From Aotearoamyces nothofagi (Eukaryota > Ascomycota > Leotiomycetes > Leotiales > Tympanidaceae): a stretch of 64,000 nucleotides of DNA. The stretch is taken from the NCBI GenBank assembly GCA_015345905.1, contig JADDTR010000002.1:248001-312000 (forward strand). Reading direction: 5' to 3'. The notes below the pieces were generated by a model, which saw nothing but the letters and a program-made list of their open reading frames with translations, made no database searches and was not told the origin of the DNA. Positions within the stretch are counted from its first letter, which is position 1. Each line of letters opens with the position of its first letter. This document shows, piece after piece, positions 11,066-21,653 of the stretch. A program made the translations under genes and the position numbers.

Positions 11066-11799
11066 TATAGAGGTGAAAAGAGTCCGTCGTCAAAAGTCGT
11101 CAAATCACCATCTCATCAAATATCTCTGAACCAATTTTTTTTGTTTCCAGCGAGGAAGTCCCTCCAATCTACTTATAAACCCCACCCCCAATATCGTCCC
11201 TTCGGCAAAAAAATATAAAATTTCAGAGTCTGCTTTCTTCTTTCCTTACATGGATAAACCCCTGCTTTGCGACTGACAACCGCAGCGGCGGAGAAGAGAA
11301 GAGCAGCTAGAGAACAGAAGAAGAAAAAAAAAACAGTCGTGGGAAAACAAAAAAAAAACTCGTCAGTAGCAGAAACATAACATGACCAAAAGGGGTATTG
11401 TGACCTGAATCTAAGTGAATGTGAACGAGGAGCGGCTGCTCAAGCTCCTGCCCTGTCCTGTTGGTTCCCTCCCCAGTCCTTCCATTTATATCGGCTATCC
11501 CACAACCGTTCGTCCCGTCCCGTCCTGATGCGTTCCAGACCCAACCCGTGAGCTCCTTCGCTAGCACCCAAATACAATGCAAAAGGCCTCCGAACAATCC
11601 CAAGTGTGAGTGGAAATCAAGCGCTGATGGATTCGGGAAAGAAAAGCAAGCAAATGGCGCTGTCATATCATCGTAAAGCCGGGCAATGTGATGTAGTGTG
11701 GCGACAAGATGGAAGAATCAGATAGCTGCGATCACATGACAGCACGTAGCAGTACATTGCTACTTGTTCTTGCTAGACACCATGCGCATCTACATGGCA
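11066..11799. other. Flank between the AT island and hapB
   Basis: Normal-composition DNA of about 730 bp that should contain the hapB 3' UTR and terminator (hapB is on the minus strand and ends at 11800). Short A-runs lie at 11322-11333 and 11351-11359. No gene seen. Confidence 0.5.
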
Positions 11800-12873
11800 T
11801 CAGCCATCATCCTCGGCGTCGTCCTCTTCCTCCTCCTCCTCCTCCGCGCTCAGGCTTCTTGATCCGCCTACTGCGAGTGCATCCGTCTTGGCCCTCTTGC
11901 TCGGCGTCGCCGTATCGTCTTCGGCTTTTCGTTTCGAGCCCGAGCCTGGGCCCGTCGTGGTCACCAGCTTCGCCGGCGTGGATGAGATATCACCACCGTC
12001 TTCGCCGCCGTCGCCCTTGGTCCTCTCGATCTCGGCAACCTCGTCAGCTGTCAAGAATCGACCCCCGGGGCCTCTAGGTCTTCGCATGGCATGGTTGTGC
12101 CTCGACTCGTGAAGATATGGCTTGCGGCCCTTTGACGTCAGCCGAAGCGCCTCCTCAAGCCTCTGTCGCGCAACCCTTCGCTTCAGTATGCGATGGAATT
12201 GCTTGGCGTTGACGTACAGAGGCGACTCTTCTGCAGCGCCGGCCACGAGCTCTGGCGACTGCGGGTGCTGTACCTGTGGCGGTGGCATGGGCGGCACTGA
12301 TGCCCTCGGACCACCATGGTTCATGATCGGTTGCGAGTTGGGCACGGCCGGGCTCCCGATCTGCTGGCTCATGCGGCGGGTCTGCTGAACCTGAGGTAGC
12401 TGATGCCCCCCAATCTGGTTATTCATTTGTTGTGGCGACCTGGGCCCTCTCTCCTTCTTTACCGCGACTCCCGTTCTCGGCGAGGTCTGCTGCAGGCTTG
12501 GATCCGAGGGCAGATACGGGTAGCCTTGACCCGAAGCAGCTGCTGTGGCAGCCATGGCAGCCGCCTGGGTCGAGATGCCCGGCATCCCGTAATGCATGCC
12601 CTGGGGAGGGACGCCGTAGGCTGGCTGGTAGTTCATGTGCTGTACTGGATGCCCTTGGGCCTGTGCAGCCTGCTGCTGCTGTGTCGGGAGTATCGGCGAC
12701 GACTGGTTGTGAATCGGGTGCTGCTGGTGTAAGGCTTGGTTCGACGGCGATGTTATGGAAGCTCCTGCGCCTGGGTGCTGGCCGGGATTTGGGTACGCGT
12801 TTTGCATGTGGTTCTGGCCGTGAGGATGCTGGCCTTGCGGCGCTTGCTGTTGGTATTGAGCGTACTCCATCAT
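11800..12873 (-). CDS. hapB: CCAAT-binding factor subunit HapB (NF-YA / CBF-B)
   Basis: Sequence-specific subunit of the nuclear CCAAT-binding complex with HapC and HapE. Intronless, 357 aa. Residues 1-210 are Gln/Pro/His-rich and disordered. The conserved core lies at about 215-275: EESPLYVNAKQFHRILKRR binds the HapC/HapE dimer, then a linker, then RKPYLHESRHNHAMRRPRGP and GGRF contacting CCAAT. A basic patch, GSKRKAEDD...PSKRAK, is a possible nuclear signal, and the tail is acidic. A second Met follows the first, so the start is certain to within one codon. It is the only gene for over 6 kb on its upstream side, next to the repeat carpet. Identification is secure from the core. Confidence 0.97.
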   Translation of the reverse strand: MMEYAQYQQQAPQGQHPHGQNHMQNAYPNPGQHPGAGASITSPSNQALHQQHPIHNQSSPILPTQQQQAAQAQGHPVQHMNYQPAYGVPPQGMHYGMPGISTQAAAMAATAAASGQGYPYLPSDPSLQQTSPRTGVAVKKERGPRSPQQMNNQIGGHQLPQVQQTRRMSQQIGSPAVPNSQPIMNHGGPRASVPPMPPPQVQHPQSPELVAGAAEESPLYVNAKQFHRILKRRVARQRLEEALRLTSKGRKPYLHESRHNHAMRRPRGPGGRFLTADEVAEIERTKGDGGEDGGDISSTPAKLVTTTGPGSGSKRKAEDDTATPSKRAKTDALAVGGSRSLSAEEEEEEEDDAEDDG

Positions 12874-13700
12874 TGGTGATGTAGTTCCGCGAGTATGTTC
12901 GGACGTGACGGCACGGTCTGCCTACTCGGTAGGTCTGCTCGCGCGTGGGATTCCGGCGCGTCTGCGAAGAGTCGACTCGGCCGGCTGGTGCTCTGGAGAC
13001 GGTTCTCAGGTAGGACGTGTATCGCCAATTGTATATGGTGTTTCTCTGCTCGAGCTCGAGCTTCTTGAAATCGAGTCGGCACGGCTTTCACAAGATATCG
13101 ACGGTGCCAAATGCGCCGAGTGGAAATCGACGCGTTGTAACTGTTGTGGCAGATCCTCGAGGTGGCTGTGGACCAGCTAATGGCGAGTGCGGCTTCTCAA
13201 ATGATATGCGTGGATGTGCTGGCAGGCGATGTGGTAGGTGTACACCGCAGCTGTCCGCAGCACGGCATATGCAAGCTGATGTAGCTGGGGGAGCGGGGGT
13301 AGGTAGGGCTAGCACGTCGGGCTCGACTGCAGGCGTACACGTGAGGGGCAGACAGGGCGGAGTGCGCGTCTGAGGCTATTCGACGGATAGTCGAGGATAG
13401 TCGACAAGCGTCGCGTTGCGTTGCGAAGCGTTGCGGCCCGCGACGGCAGGAGAGACGTGAGGAGCGCGACGCTTTTCCCCAGCAACTGTCGACGGAGTCA
13501 CAAGATCTGTCCAACCACGAGGCATTAGCTATGTGAGAGATTCGGGTCGGTGCTCGGGTGCGCTGAGGGAGCGATTGGGAACTGGGGCAGCTGGGTTGGG
13601 TGAGGATTCTTGACCCTCGACCATTGATGCGCTGGCATGCATCGGCGGTCATGCAGAATCAGGCTTACCTTGTCAATCAAGCAACTTCACCGACGATGGC
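12874..13700 (-). promoter_or_regulatory. hapB leader and promoter region
   Basis: GC-normal DNA upstream of hapB without a credible gene on either strand. A good minus-strand splice donor (AAG/GTAAGCC, at 13662-13668) suggests an intron in a long 5' UTR; I could not choose its acceptor. Several short unrelated frames exist but none looks coding. Confidence 0.4.
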
Positions 13701-13938
13701 TATTCTGGTCTGCGGTGGCCTGACGTAGCGCGCTTCGTCCGCACAGAGAATGAGCGTGAATCAATCAGGCCGCGAAGGTGAGGTCGAGGCGTGCCTCGAT
13801 GGGATTGTTGTGGTCTCGGTGCGCGAGGGTGCGGCTGAAAGGCAGGCAAGGCTCACGTCGCGACTTGGGAACACCCGCACACGCCTGCGGAGCCGGCAGG
13901 ATTGGCGTCGGCTCGGAGAAGGGGATCGCGAAAGAGGC

Positions 13939-13972
13939 TCGAGAGAGAGAGAGAGGGAGAGAGAGAGAGAGC
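13939..13972. repeat. (GA)n microsatellite
   Basis: An almost pure GA run, broken once by GGG. Confidence 0.95.
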
Positions 13973-15980
13973 ACACCTACGGCTGACGTCGCACGTTAGC
14001 TACGATGTTCCACTCCCCGAGTGCGCGCGAGGAGGCTGGCTGTCGCGCGACGCGCAGCCGCCGTGACGATGCAGGCTCTTCCTCGACTCCCACGCTGGGG
14101 ATCAAGCAAATGCCCGCTGCGCCGTGGGGGAAACTGACCTGACGGACCTGACTGACCTGACGGACCTGGCTGGCCTGGCTGGCCTCTTTCGCTCCAATCC
14201 GCAGCGGCAGCGGCAGTGGCAGCGGCAGCGTCCTGGATCCCTACCGCAGCACGTCGCGGTCAGCTGATTGCGTCGAGGGCCAGTTGTGAGGCCCAAGTGG
14301 CGGGTCACGACGATGACTGGATGCGTGCGAGGTTCCGACGATGCTCGCGACGCTGGGCCGGTTCGATTGGAAAAGTTCCGTGCAGGCTTCCAGAGCTGGA
14401 GGTGGGCCAAGGCAGGGCAGGCTCAGTTGGCCTGGCACAGCGCGGACGGGCTGGAAGGGCCTCGAGGGCTGGAGGGGGCAGGAATGCGAGGGCTGGCAGC
14501 AGCAGAGGCGGTGCGCGACGGTGATTTGATGGGATCGATGGGGATCGATGGGATCGATGGAGTTTGGTGGTGTTTGGTGGTGTTGATTGGTTGTTGGGGG
14601 ATCGAGAGTTGAGGGAAGAGAAGACGGGTGGTTTGTGAGTGGGCGGGTGGGCGATTGGGCGATCTGCTGGTTCGCTTGCTCGCTTGTCCCCCCTAGCGGT
14701 AGCGGCACTGGCGCGGCGGCCGTGTGTCGGTCGCGCGGCTGCGGCTGGCACGCGGTTTCCGGTGGGCGGGAGGGATGGATGGGATATGGATGGATGGGAT
14801 ATGGATGGGCGGGACAAGCGGGTGCTGGGCAGGAGGCTGTAGACAGCGAGTGGGCAGTGGGCAGTGGGCAGTGGGCAGGCGATGGGAGGTGGACGGTGGG
14901 AGGTGGAATTCCCGGTGGAAGGGCCGGAGAGCGTGAGGCCTTCTGCGACCGAGGCAGGGCGGGCGAGGGCGAGGGCGAGGGCGAGGGCGAGGATGGCTGG
15001 CGGTGGGCGGTGTGGCCGCAGCAGCGTGCGGTCGCGCGGTGCAACGGCGGGAGCGCAGCAGTGCTTAGCAGTGCTTAGCAGTGTCGCGCAGTGCGTCTGG
15101 CAGGCTGTCCGGCGGGCAAGGCGCTGGAAGGTGCCTGTAGGTAGGTACGCGAGCAGCGGGCGGCGGGCGGGCAGCGGGCGGTAGGAGGTCGCTGGCTGGC
15201 TGGCTGGCTGGCTTCTCGGCTCTGCTAGATTAGAAGGAATTGGACGACTCAGCAGGTGCACTGCACTGCGCTGCGCTGGGCGGGCTGCGTGCTTGGCTGG
15301 GGGAGCAGCTCAGATAAGGCGCGGTAGGGCCGGTAGGGCAGGTAGGGCAGGTAAGGTAGGTGAGGTAGGGTAGTTAGGTAGGCTAAGGTAGGCAGCGAGC
15401 TGTCAGGCAGTGAGTGAAGTGAGTGGGCGAGTGGGCGAGTGGGCGAGCGACTCAGCGACTCGTTAGGCACCCCAGGCACGGTCGGTCGGCAGGGCCAGGT
15501 CAGGCAGGTGAAGGAAGGTGCAGTGCAGTACGGTGGCTTGGGCTTACTACCTACCTACGGTAGCTCTCGGTCGGGTGTCGGGTGCTGCCTGGTTCTGGCT
15601 GGCTTGGGCTGCGTGGGCTGGTCTGTCGCCGTGGCCGTAGTCGTGGCCGTAGTCGTGGCCGTAGACGTTAGCCGTAGCCGAAGTCGCAGTCGGAGCCGAA
15701 GCCGTGCGTACGGCCGCCCACCTGAAACAAACAAGCAAGCCGGGCCTGCGGGAGGCGAGGCAAGGGAAGGCGTGGATGTAGGTGTTGCGCTGTGCTGCGC
15801 TGTGCTGTACTGTACTGCCTGTTCTGTACTGTCTGTATTGCGCTGTACTGCACTGTACTGTCCCTAGTGTACGCTGGCACTGGGTAGAGAGGGAAGGGAC
15901 ACACAGAGTGGCACGCCGGGCGGGTCGCTGTCGACGGGTGCTTAGCGGTTGGCTGCTAGGGCCTAGCTGGCACGGTAGGC

Positions 15981-16080
15981 ACTGTACTGTACTGTACTGT
16001 ACTGTACTGTACTGTACTGTAGCTGTAGCTGGTAGCTGTAGCTGTAGCTGTAGCTGTAGCTGTAGCTGTAGCTGTAGCTG
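15981..16080. repeat. (ACTGT)n followed by (AGCTGT)n
   Basis: Eight perfect ACTGT units (15981-16020) pass directly into about ten AGCTGT units (16021-16080, two with an inserted GG). The change of unit length from 5 to 6 at a shared CTGT core suggests one array seeded the other. Confidence 0.95.
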
Positions 16081-16346
16081 GTCGCTGGTACTGGCTGCCA
16101 GTGTCAGTGTCAGTGTCGGTGTCGGTGCCCCGTGTCAGTGCGTGAGTGCTTCCTGCCAGTCCCGCGTCCAGTACTTACAGCACTTACAGTACGTACAGTA
16201 CCACCAGGCCGCTCGCTGATCGATTCTCTCCCCCCAGCTCCGCAGTCCGCAGTCCGCAGTCCGCACTTCGCAGTCCGTCCTCGCTATTGGCGCGAATTCG
16301 CCCGTGGAGATGGCTGGCTCCCCTGTCGCGCTGTCAGTGGCCCGTC

Positions 16347-16368
16347 CACCGACCGACCGACCGACCGC
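16347..16368. repeat. (ACCG)n microsatellite
   Basis: Five near-perfect CCGA units. Confidence 0.9.
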
Positions 16369-18450
16369 TATTTCTCTTATTGGTTGGCTCGGCTCTGCTC
16401 TGCTTGGCTCGCTCTGTGACGCAGGCCTGCTTCTGATAATGATGGAGACGGATTCAATCACTGGTGATGGAGGCAGGAATGCCGCGAGGAATGCGGCGGG
16501 CGAGTCCCCGGATGGCGAGCTGCAGCCCGAGACCCGACTCGACTCGACTCGACTCGACTCGACTCGACTCTCCTTTCCTTTCCTTTCCTGTCCTTCTCCC
16601 TCCCTTTGCAAGGGCGGTGTGCTGCGTAAGACGCCGTGGCCAGCGAGGCTCATGCACCTGCCAGCACCAAGCAGTGCCCGCGCGACTATCAGGCTACGAG
16701 GCTGGGCCGTTGAGCTTCCGGCTGTCTGTCGTGGTGGTGGGCGCGCGCGTGCGACGGGGAATTAAAAAAAGAGAGGGATTTGGGGAAATTCAACGGGCTC
16801 CTATTTTCTGAGTGGTCGACGCCGGGAATTCCAGCGCAGTTATAGGCAAAATGCCCATGCTTGGGCTTCGGCCATGCACGTGCTTTTGCGGCCTGCTCTG
16901 GCTGCTCTGGCTGCTCTGGCTGGCTGTGGCACGGCGGACAGCGTCCAGGACAGCCCGTCGACAGGGTTGGGGGCGGGTGAGGGCCAGACGGGGCAGCACC
17001 ATCCTTGTTTCGCTGGCGGCCACCGCTCCCGTGGGCGCACCTGGCACGCTCGCTGGGCCGCCGTGGCAGCTGGGGCAGGCCTCGAAGGCATCACTGGCAT
17101 CGCAGGCATCACACAACGCACGCCTCGTTCCCTCGTTACCGTCGTCCGGAGAGGCTCGGGTTGGCCTTGGTCCTGGCCCCCCCCAGGTGTCAGTCATGAG
17201 CATCAGCAATGCCTCTTCTCTGCATGGCACCAAGCATCCAGCATCGATCGGTCACATCACGGTGACTGTGCCGCTGCTTCTGCTTCATCCGGGACAGTCC
17301 AGCACTCAGACTCTGCTGTGTTAGAATGCGAGTGCAGGCACCTCATCGCCGCTCTCTCCCCAAGCGGACGTGATGACACCTCCTTTGCGGACGCGGGAAC
17401 CATGATCTCATGCATCTCTGCGACGTAACCTCCCTCGTAAGCCTCGTGCATGATGGCTACACCGCACGGGTCAGGGTCACGGGTCACGAGTCACGGGTCA
17501 CGGCCGTGGGTCTGTAGGCGCCGGTGCTGGTGCTGGTGCTGGTGCTGGTGCTGGTCTGTACGAGTAGACGCCCGTTTCCTTGTCCCCATCCCATATCTCT
17601 CTCCTTTGAAAGCCACGTTATGTTGTCCAGGGTTGTCGCCCAAATGGACGTCCTCTTCCATCTCGTCACTTCTCGTTCCTCGTCCCGTGGGTTTTGGCGG
17701 GCAGAGGCGCCTCTTTCCAAAATCCCTCGCAATCTCCCATCCTTGGAGGCGAGAGAGTGATTTGCCAAGTCAATATTGGAAAGGTGTACGTGAAGAATAC
17801 AACCGTGCCGATCGCCATATCACAGCCTCGCGGCCTCACGGCCCCCAAGTCACCAAAGCCTTTGAAACACCGTCGCTCCGGCCGCCACGGCCAATCAGGG
17901 CCCCAATCACCACTCCTGGCTCCCCATTCGGCGGCCAATCGTTTCTACGCGCCGTGCTGCCTGGGGCCTCTCCCCTCTTGAGATGTGACATGTTGATATG
18001 TGACGATTCTTTCTTTATGCTTTGGTACCTGGCGCCAGAGTGGAACTGAGACCACAACATCTGCCGATGCCATGGCTGTCCACTTGGTTAGGCCGGACGA
18101 ATTCTCCGAGTGCGTAGAGAAAACGGCCCAGCTAAGGGAAACAATGGCCCGTCGGACAGGATCTTCTGGCTTCTGCCTTCTTCTCTGCTTTCCTTCTTTC
18201 CTGGCGAGGATGTTTCACTTGTGTCACAGCAAGGCACGTCTCGACATGGCGGGATACTGGCTGACCTGGACCCGTCCATCTGAGCACGGTTTCGATATCC
18301 TGTATTGTGCTGTACAGCCCACGTGCCGCCATACATACGCACTCCATCTGACCAGAGCGTCTAGTCCTGTTACCGTGAGGCCGTGAGGCCGTGAGGCCGT
18401 GAGGCTGAGAGGCTGAGAGCCGCCGTGTTGAGCTCTGTACACACCATCAG

Positions 18451-19258
18451 GGGGCAGCAGTGTGACTGCTCTCAGATCGTACTCGGTACCACGGATTCAA
18501 TTCTGCCACTTATTCCTGCTCTGCATCGCTATTACTACCATTGTGAATCTGAAGAAGTATCGTTCGTTTAACACGTCCTGCACGTCCTTTCTTTCCATGC
18601 AGTGTCAATATCATTTCGTTTGTGCAAGGTTGATCCCGTTCGTGTCTTTGTGTAACGTCTGTCGGTTCGCGAGGCTAGCTGATCATGAACAGTGCCCCGA
18701 CTGCCCCGACAGCCCTGACATGAGACAACAACCACATAAGTCCAAGACGAATTTTGATCTCACCAAAGTCCATTTCCGTCTTTGCACTTGAGCAGTCGCT
18801 GCTCTAACCTGAGCTGAACTGAGCCCCGAGTCTCGAGCACGCTAATAAGTTAGCTGGATCATGCCCAGGGGATCCTCTTCTGACGTCCTTGAGAATCGGT
18901 TATAGTTTCTATGTTTTCTCTATATAATTTCTTCTAATGCCTATTGTCTGGAATACAGCTACCTCTTTCAATTTTCTCAAGATGTCGTGGTGGCATCTGT
19001 TCTCGCTCCCCTATGGAACTTTCAAGGGTCTCTACCAGAGTCGATTTTGGACCCCCTCTTGTTTAGCTGCACATGATTAGGAATTCAATCTCACGATTTA
19101 CCGAATATGATCAGTTCAACATAATGAAGAAGCAGCGGAAGAAGGAAAAAGGAAGAAGAGGAAAGTAAATCATCGGTCGGCTTCTTCTAGAGTCCTCCAG
19201 AACTTGCTCTGTGGATACAACTAGCTCTTGTATAAAAATATATCTGATCAGGTACTGT
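18451..19258. other. Intergenic DNA, 3' flank of qutC
   Basis: No gene seen on either strand. The end next to 19258 should hold the qutC 3' UTR and terminator. Confidence 0.5.
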
Positions 19259-20404
19259 CTAGCCTCTACTGCTAACCTCTACCGCTGGCGCTACATCGAA
19301 AATGATCCTATTCTGCCTGGCCTCGTGTACGCTTGCAAGAGTTTGCATACTCCTACCGTCCTTCTTCACGGCACTCTGTCCCTCGACCATTCCCTGCCAG
19401 CCCATGACCTCGACCAGCCTCCTCCACGACTCCATGCCCCTCCTGGCATGCTCCCTCGGACACGTCGGATCGGGATCGGCCATGGTTCGCGAGAACAGCT
19501 CGAGAGACACCCAGCCCTTGTAGCCGAGCCCGTCGTGCTCGTCGGTCAGCGCCTTCAGCACCTCGATGACGGGCAGGTAGCCCTTCTCCTCGAGCGGGAA
19601 CAGACGGCAGTTTCTCGACCAGCTCATCCGTGGCGGCTGGCCGTCGACGTGGAAAACGTGGTCGGGGTTCAGTGGCTTCCTAAGCCGCTCCGCGTCGACG
19701 ACCTGGATGAAGAAGATCTTCTTGGCATCGATTGTCTTCTTCATCTCTTCCATGCTCTCTTTCAGCATCGCGTCGGCGCGGGGCACCTTGCCGTCCGGGG
19801 AAGCGGGGTCGGCCCATTCACGCCCAGCGATGTTGAAAGTGTCGAGACAGAGCCCGAAATTCGGCCTGTCGACGGCCGACACGAGATCCCAAGCCGCGGC
19901 CCACGTATCGACGTATTTCCCCCAGCACAGACCCTCGTACGCGAACCTGATGACCGGGTCCTGCTTCAGGCCCAGCTCTGCAACCTCGGTCAGGTCGGCG
20001 ACCAGCACGTCCCGGGCGCCCGTCGTGCCCTCGGCCTGGAAGTTGGACGGGATCTGGATCAGATCGGTCCCCAGGATCTTGGCGACGTCGAACCAGAGCC
20101 TCATCTTCTCGATCTTCCTGTCGTGCTCGCGCCGATCGGTCAGGCCCTCGTAGTGCATGAAGGGCTGCAGCACGAAGATGTTGAGGTTGCGCGAGTCGCA
20201 CATCTGGCGGATCTGACGAGCGGCCAGGAGTTGGTTGGGGATTGTGGGACCTCCAGGAAACGTCCTTGCTAGGTATTCGAGGTCTTCGTAGAACATCTCG
20301 ACGCCCGAGTAGCCGTAGGCGGATGCCTGGTCGAGCTTGGCTGGGAGAGAGTGTACCCAGGCTCGGCCGAGCGACATGCTAGCTATGCCGCATCTGTAGG
20401 ACAT
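19259..20404 (-). CDS. qutC: 3-dehydroshikimate dehydratase
   Basis: Converts 3-dehydroshikimate to protocatechuate, which feeds the beta-ketoadipate pathway. Single exon, 381 aa, close to the usual length for fungal QutC/Qa-4. The fold is a sugar-isomerase/AP-endonuclease-2 type TIM barrel. It opens with YRCGIASMSLGRAW and YGYSGVEMFYEDLE; metal-site regions are visible around LNIFVLQPFMHYEG, IRFAYEGLCWG, GLCLDTFNIAG, KIFFIQVVDAERL and YKGWVSLELFSRTM, with the conserved Glu/Asp/His residues in place. It is the left-most qut gene and is co-oriented with the permease gene, 1.25 kb apart. Induction by QutA and catabolite repression are expected from the family. No defect seen. Confidence 0.95.
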   Translation of the reverse strand: MSYRCGIASMSLGRAWVHSLPAKLDQASAYGYSGVEMFYEDLEYLARTFPGGPTIPNQLLAARQIRQMCDSRNLNIFVLQPFMHYEGLTDRREHDRKIEKMRLWFDVAKILGTDLIQIPSNFQAEGTTGARDVLVADLTEVAELGLKQDPVIRFAYEGLCWGKYVDTWAAAWDLVSAVDRPNFGLCLDTFNIAGREWADPASPDGKVPRADAMLKESMEEMKKTIDAKKIFFIQVVDAERLRKPLNPDHVFHVDGQPPRMSWSRNCRLFPLEEKGYLPVIEVLKALTDEHDGLGYKGWVSLELFSRTMADPDPTCPREHARRGMESWRRLVEVMGWQGMVEGQSAVKKDGRSMQTLASVHEARQNRIIFDVAPAVEVSSRG

Positions 20405-21653
20405 GACGAGGGCGAATGGGTTTAGAGATGGAGTTGATGGAGGACTAAGTATGAATAACGAGGTTGATAGGACTAAGTATAAATAACGAGAAGGATGGTG
20501 ATGGTGATGGTAATGAGGAAAGGCGGGTGATCATTTCTTCTTCTTCTTTTTCTTTTCTCTCTTCTATATAAACATATATATATATATATATATACATATC
20601 CTGCTCTGCGTCGCCTGCTTGATTACTTAATTATCTACTTACTTCTCTACTCATCTACTTACTTACTTGTCTGCCTTTCGGCAGGGGACGGAGAAGGGGA
20701 GAGAGATTATCCCCAGACCAAATCAAAACCCGCCTGCCTGCTTGCCTGCCTGCTTGCCTGCCTGCCTGCTCGTCCATCCATCCGTCGCGGTCCCGTCCCG
20801 TCCCGCTACTGATCGTCATCCGGTCAACGATCGAGCCAGCCGTCGGTCGGTCTGTTAGTGGAGCGGGTTGGGGCGGTATGGAGCGGGTTGGAGCGGGATG
20901 GGGATGGATACAGATAGTGGACCGCGCGGGCATCGACAAGAGGGGAGGAAGAGTGTTTACCCGGCCTCGGCAGGCAGTCTCCAGACGCGTCCGTTCGGGA
21001 TCTCTTAGACTATCCCGTGCCGTGCCGTACTCTGTATCGTATCGTGTCGTATCTGGAGGATCAGGGCTCTCGGAGGCGAGACGAGACGAGAGATGGGAGA
21101 TGGGAGATGGGAACCTCTTATCCCGTGCCGTGCTGTTCTCTGTATCGGGACTCGGTCTGCGGAGGGATGGAGGGAGGGATCTACTAATTTACTAAAAAGA
21201 GAGCAGGCACGAGCAATCACGGTCCTGTACTGTAGAGCGGGTTGTGTCTTTGGTTTGGTTTTGGTTTCGTATAGATATAGATAGAGAGATAGATAGAGAT
21301 ATAGATATAGAGAGATAGAGATAGATATAGATATAGATATACAGTACAGTACACGAAGAGTATTTTATAGATATATATATATATCCTCTCTCTACTGCTG
21401 CTGCTGCAGAACAGTACAGTACAGATCGATAGATAGATAGATGCACGGCATGATAACCAGACGGCCGTCTGAGAGAGGGGGGGGGGGGGCTGCTATACAG
21501 CAGCAGGATGCGTGATCTTTTCCTAATCTACTAAATACGTGCTGTGAAAGGCCGTGTGAAAGAAAATATAACGCCGGGTTGATATGTATGAGAGGCACGC
21601 AAGCCAGACTGTAAGGAAACGGACGACGTGGCGAGCAGAGCACAGGTGTGCGC
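20405..21653 (-). promoter_or_regulatory. qutC promoter region / qutD 3' flank
   Basis: About 1.25 kb without a gene. Next to qutC are two copies of GGACTAAGTATRAATAACGA (about 20442-20462 and 20470-20490). Further up are (AT)n at 20576-20593, CCTGCCTGCTTG repeats at 20731-20770, an ATAGAT/ATAGAG array at 21269-21341, and a G13 run at 21477-21489. Weak 12-of-16 matches to the QutA/QA-1F consensus GGRTAARYRYTTATCC end in TTATCC at 20697-20712 and 21108-21123. Confidence 0.5.
20433..20490. repeat. Direct repeat just upstream of qutC
   Basis: Two tandem copies of about 28 bp sharing GGACTAAGTATRAATAACGA, starting 29 bp from the qutC start codon. They could be duplicated promoter elements, as TATAAATA is present in the outer copy. 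Confidence 0.8.

Larger units (their letters stand above)
13700..18450. repeat. Carpet of unrelated short tandem repeats upstream of hapB
   Basis: Nearly 5 kb with no gene and a new short tandem repeat every 50-200 bp. Examples: CTGACCTGACGGAC at 14134-14185, GGCAGC at 14201-14230, GGGATCGATG at 14528-14560, ATGGATGGGAT at 14771-14810, GGGCAGT at 14850-14880, GGGCGA at 14961-14992, GCTGG at 15191-15212, GGTAGGGCA variants at 15319-15385, GGGCGAGT at 15423-15450, GGCCGTAGTCGT at 15628-15665, GTCAGT at 16100-16135, GACTC at 16535-16570, TTTCC at 16571-16590, GGCTGCTCT at 16896-16922, GGTGCT at 17523-17555 and CCGTGAGG at 18372-18410. Long frames crossing it are repeat-encoded and low complexity. 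Its role is unknown. Confidence 0.85.

Noticed and set aside
14241-15261. Long overlapping minus-strand frames of 267 and 318 codons
   Set aside because: They are Pro/Ser/His/Ala-rich translations of the tandem repeats, overlap each other in different frames, and show no domain.
16135-17428. Several frames of 115-184 codons on both strands in the repeat carpet
   Set aside because: Low-complexity repeat translations, no conserved motif, no consistent frame.
19211-20272. Plus-strand frame of 353 codons opposite qutC
   Set aside because: Antisense shadow of a recognised enzyme gene.
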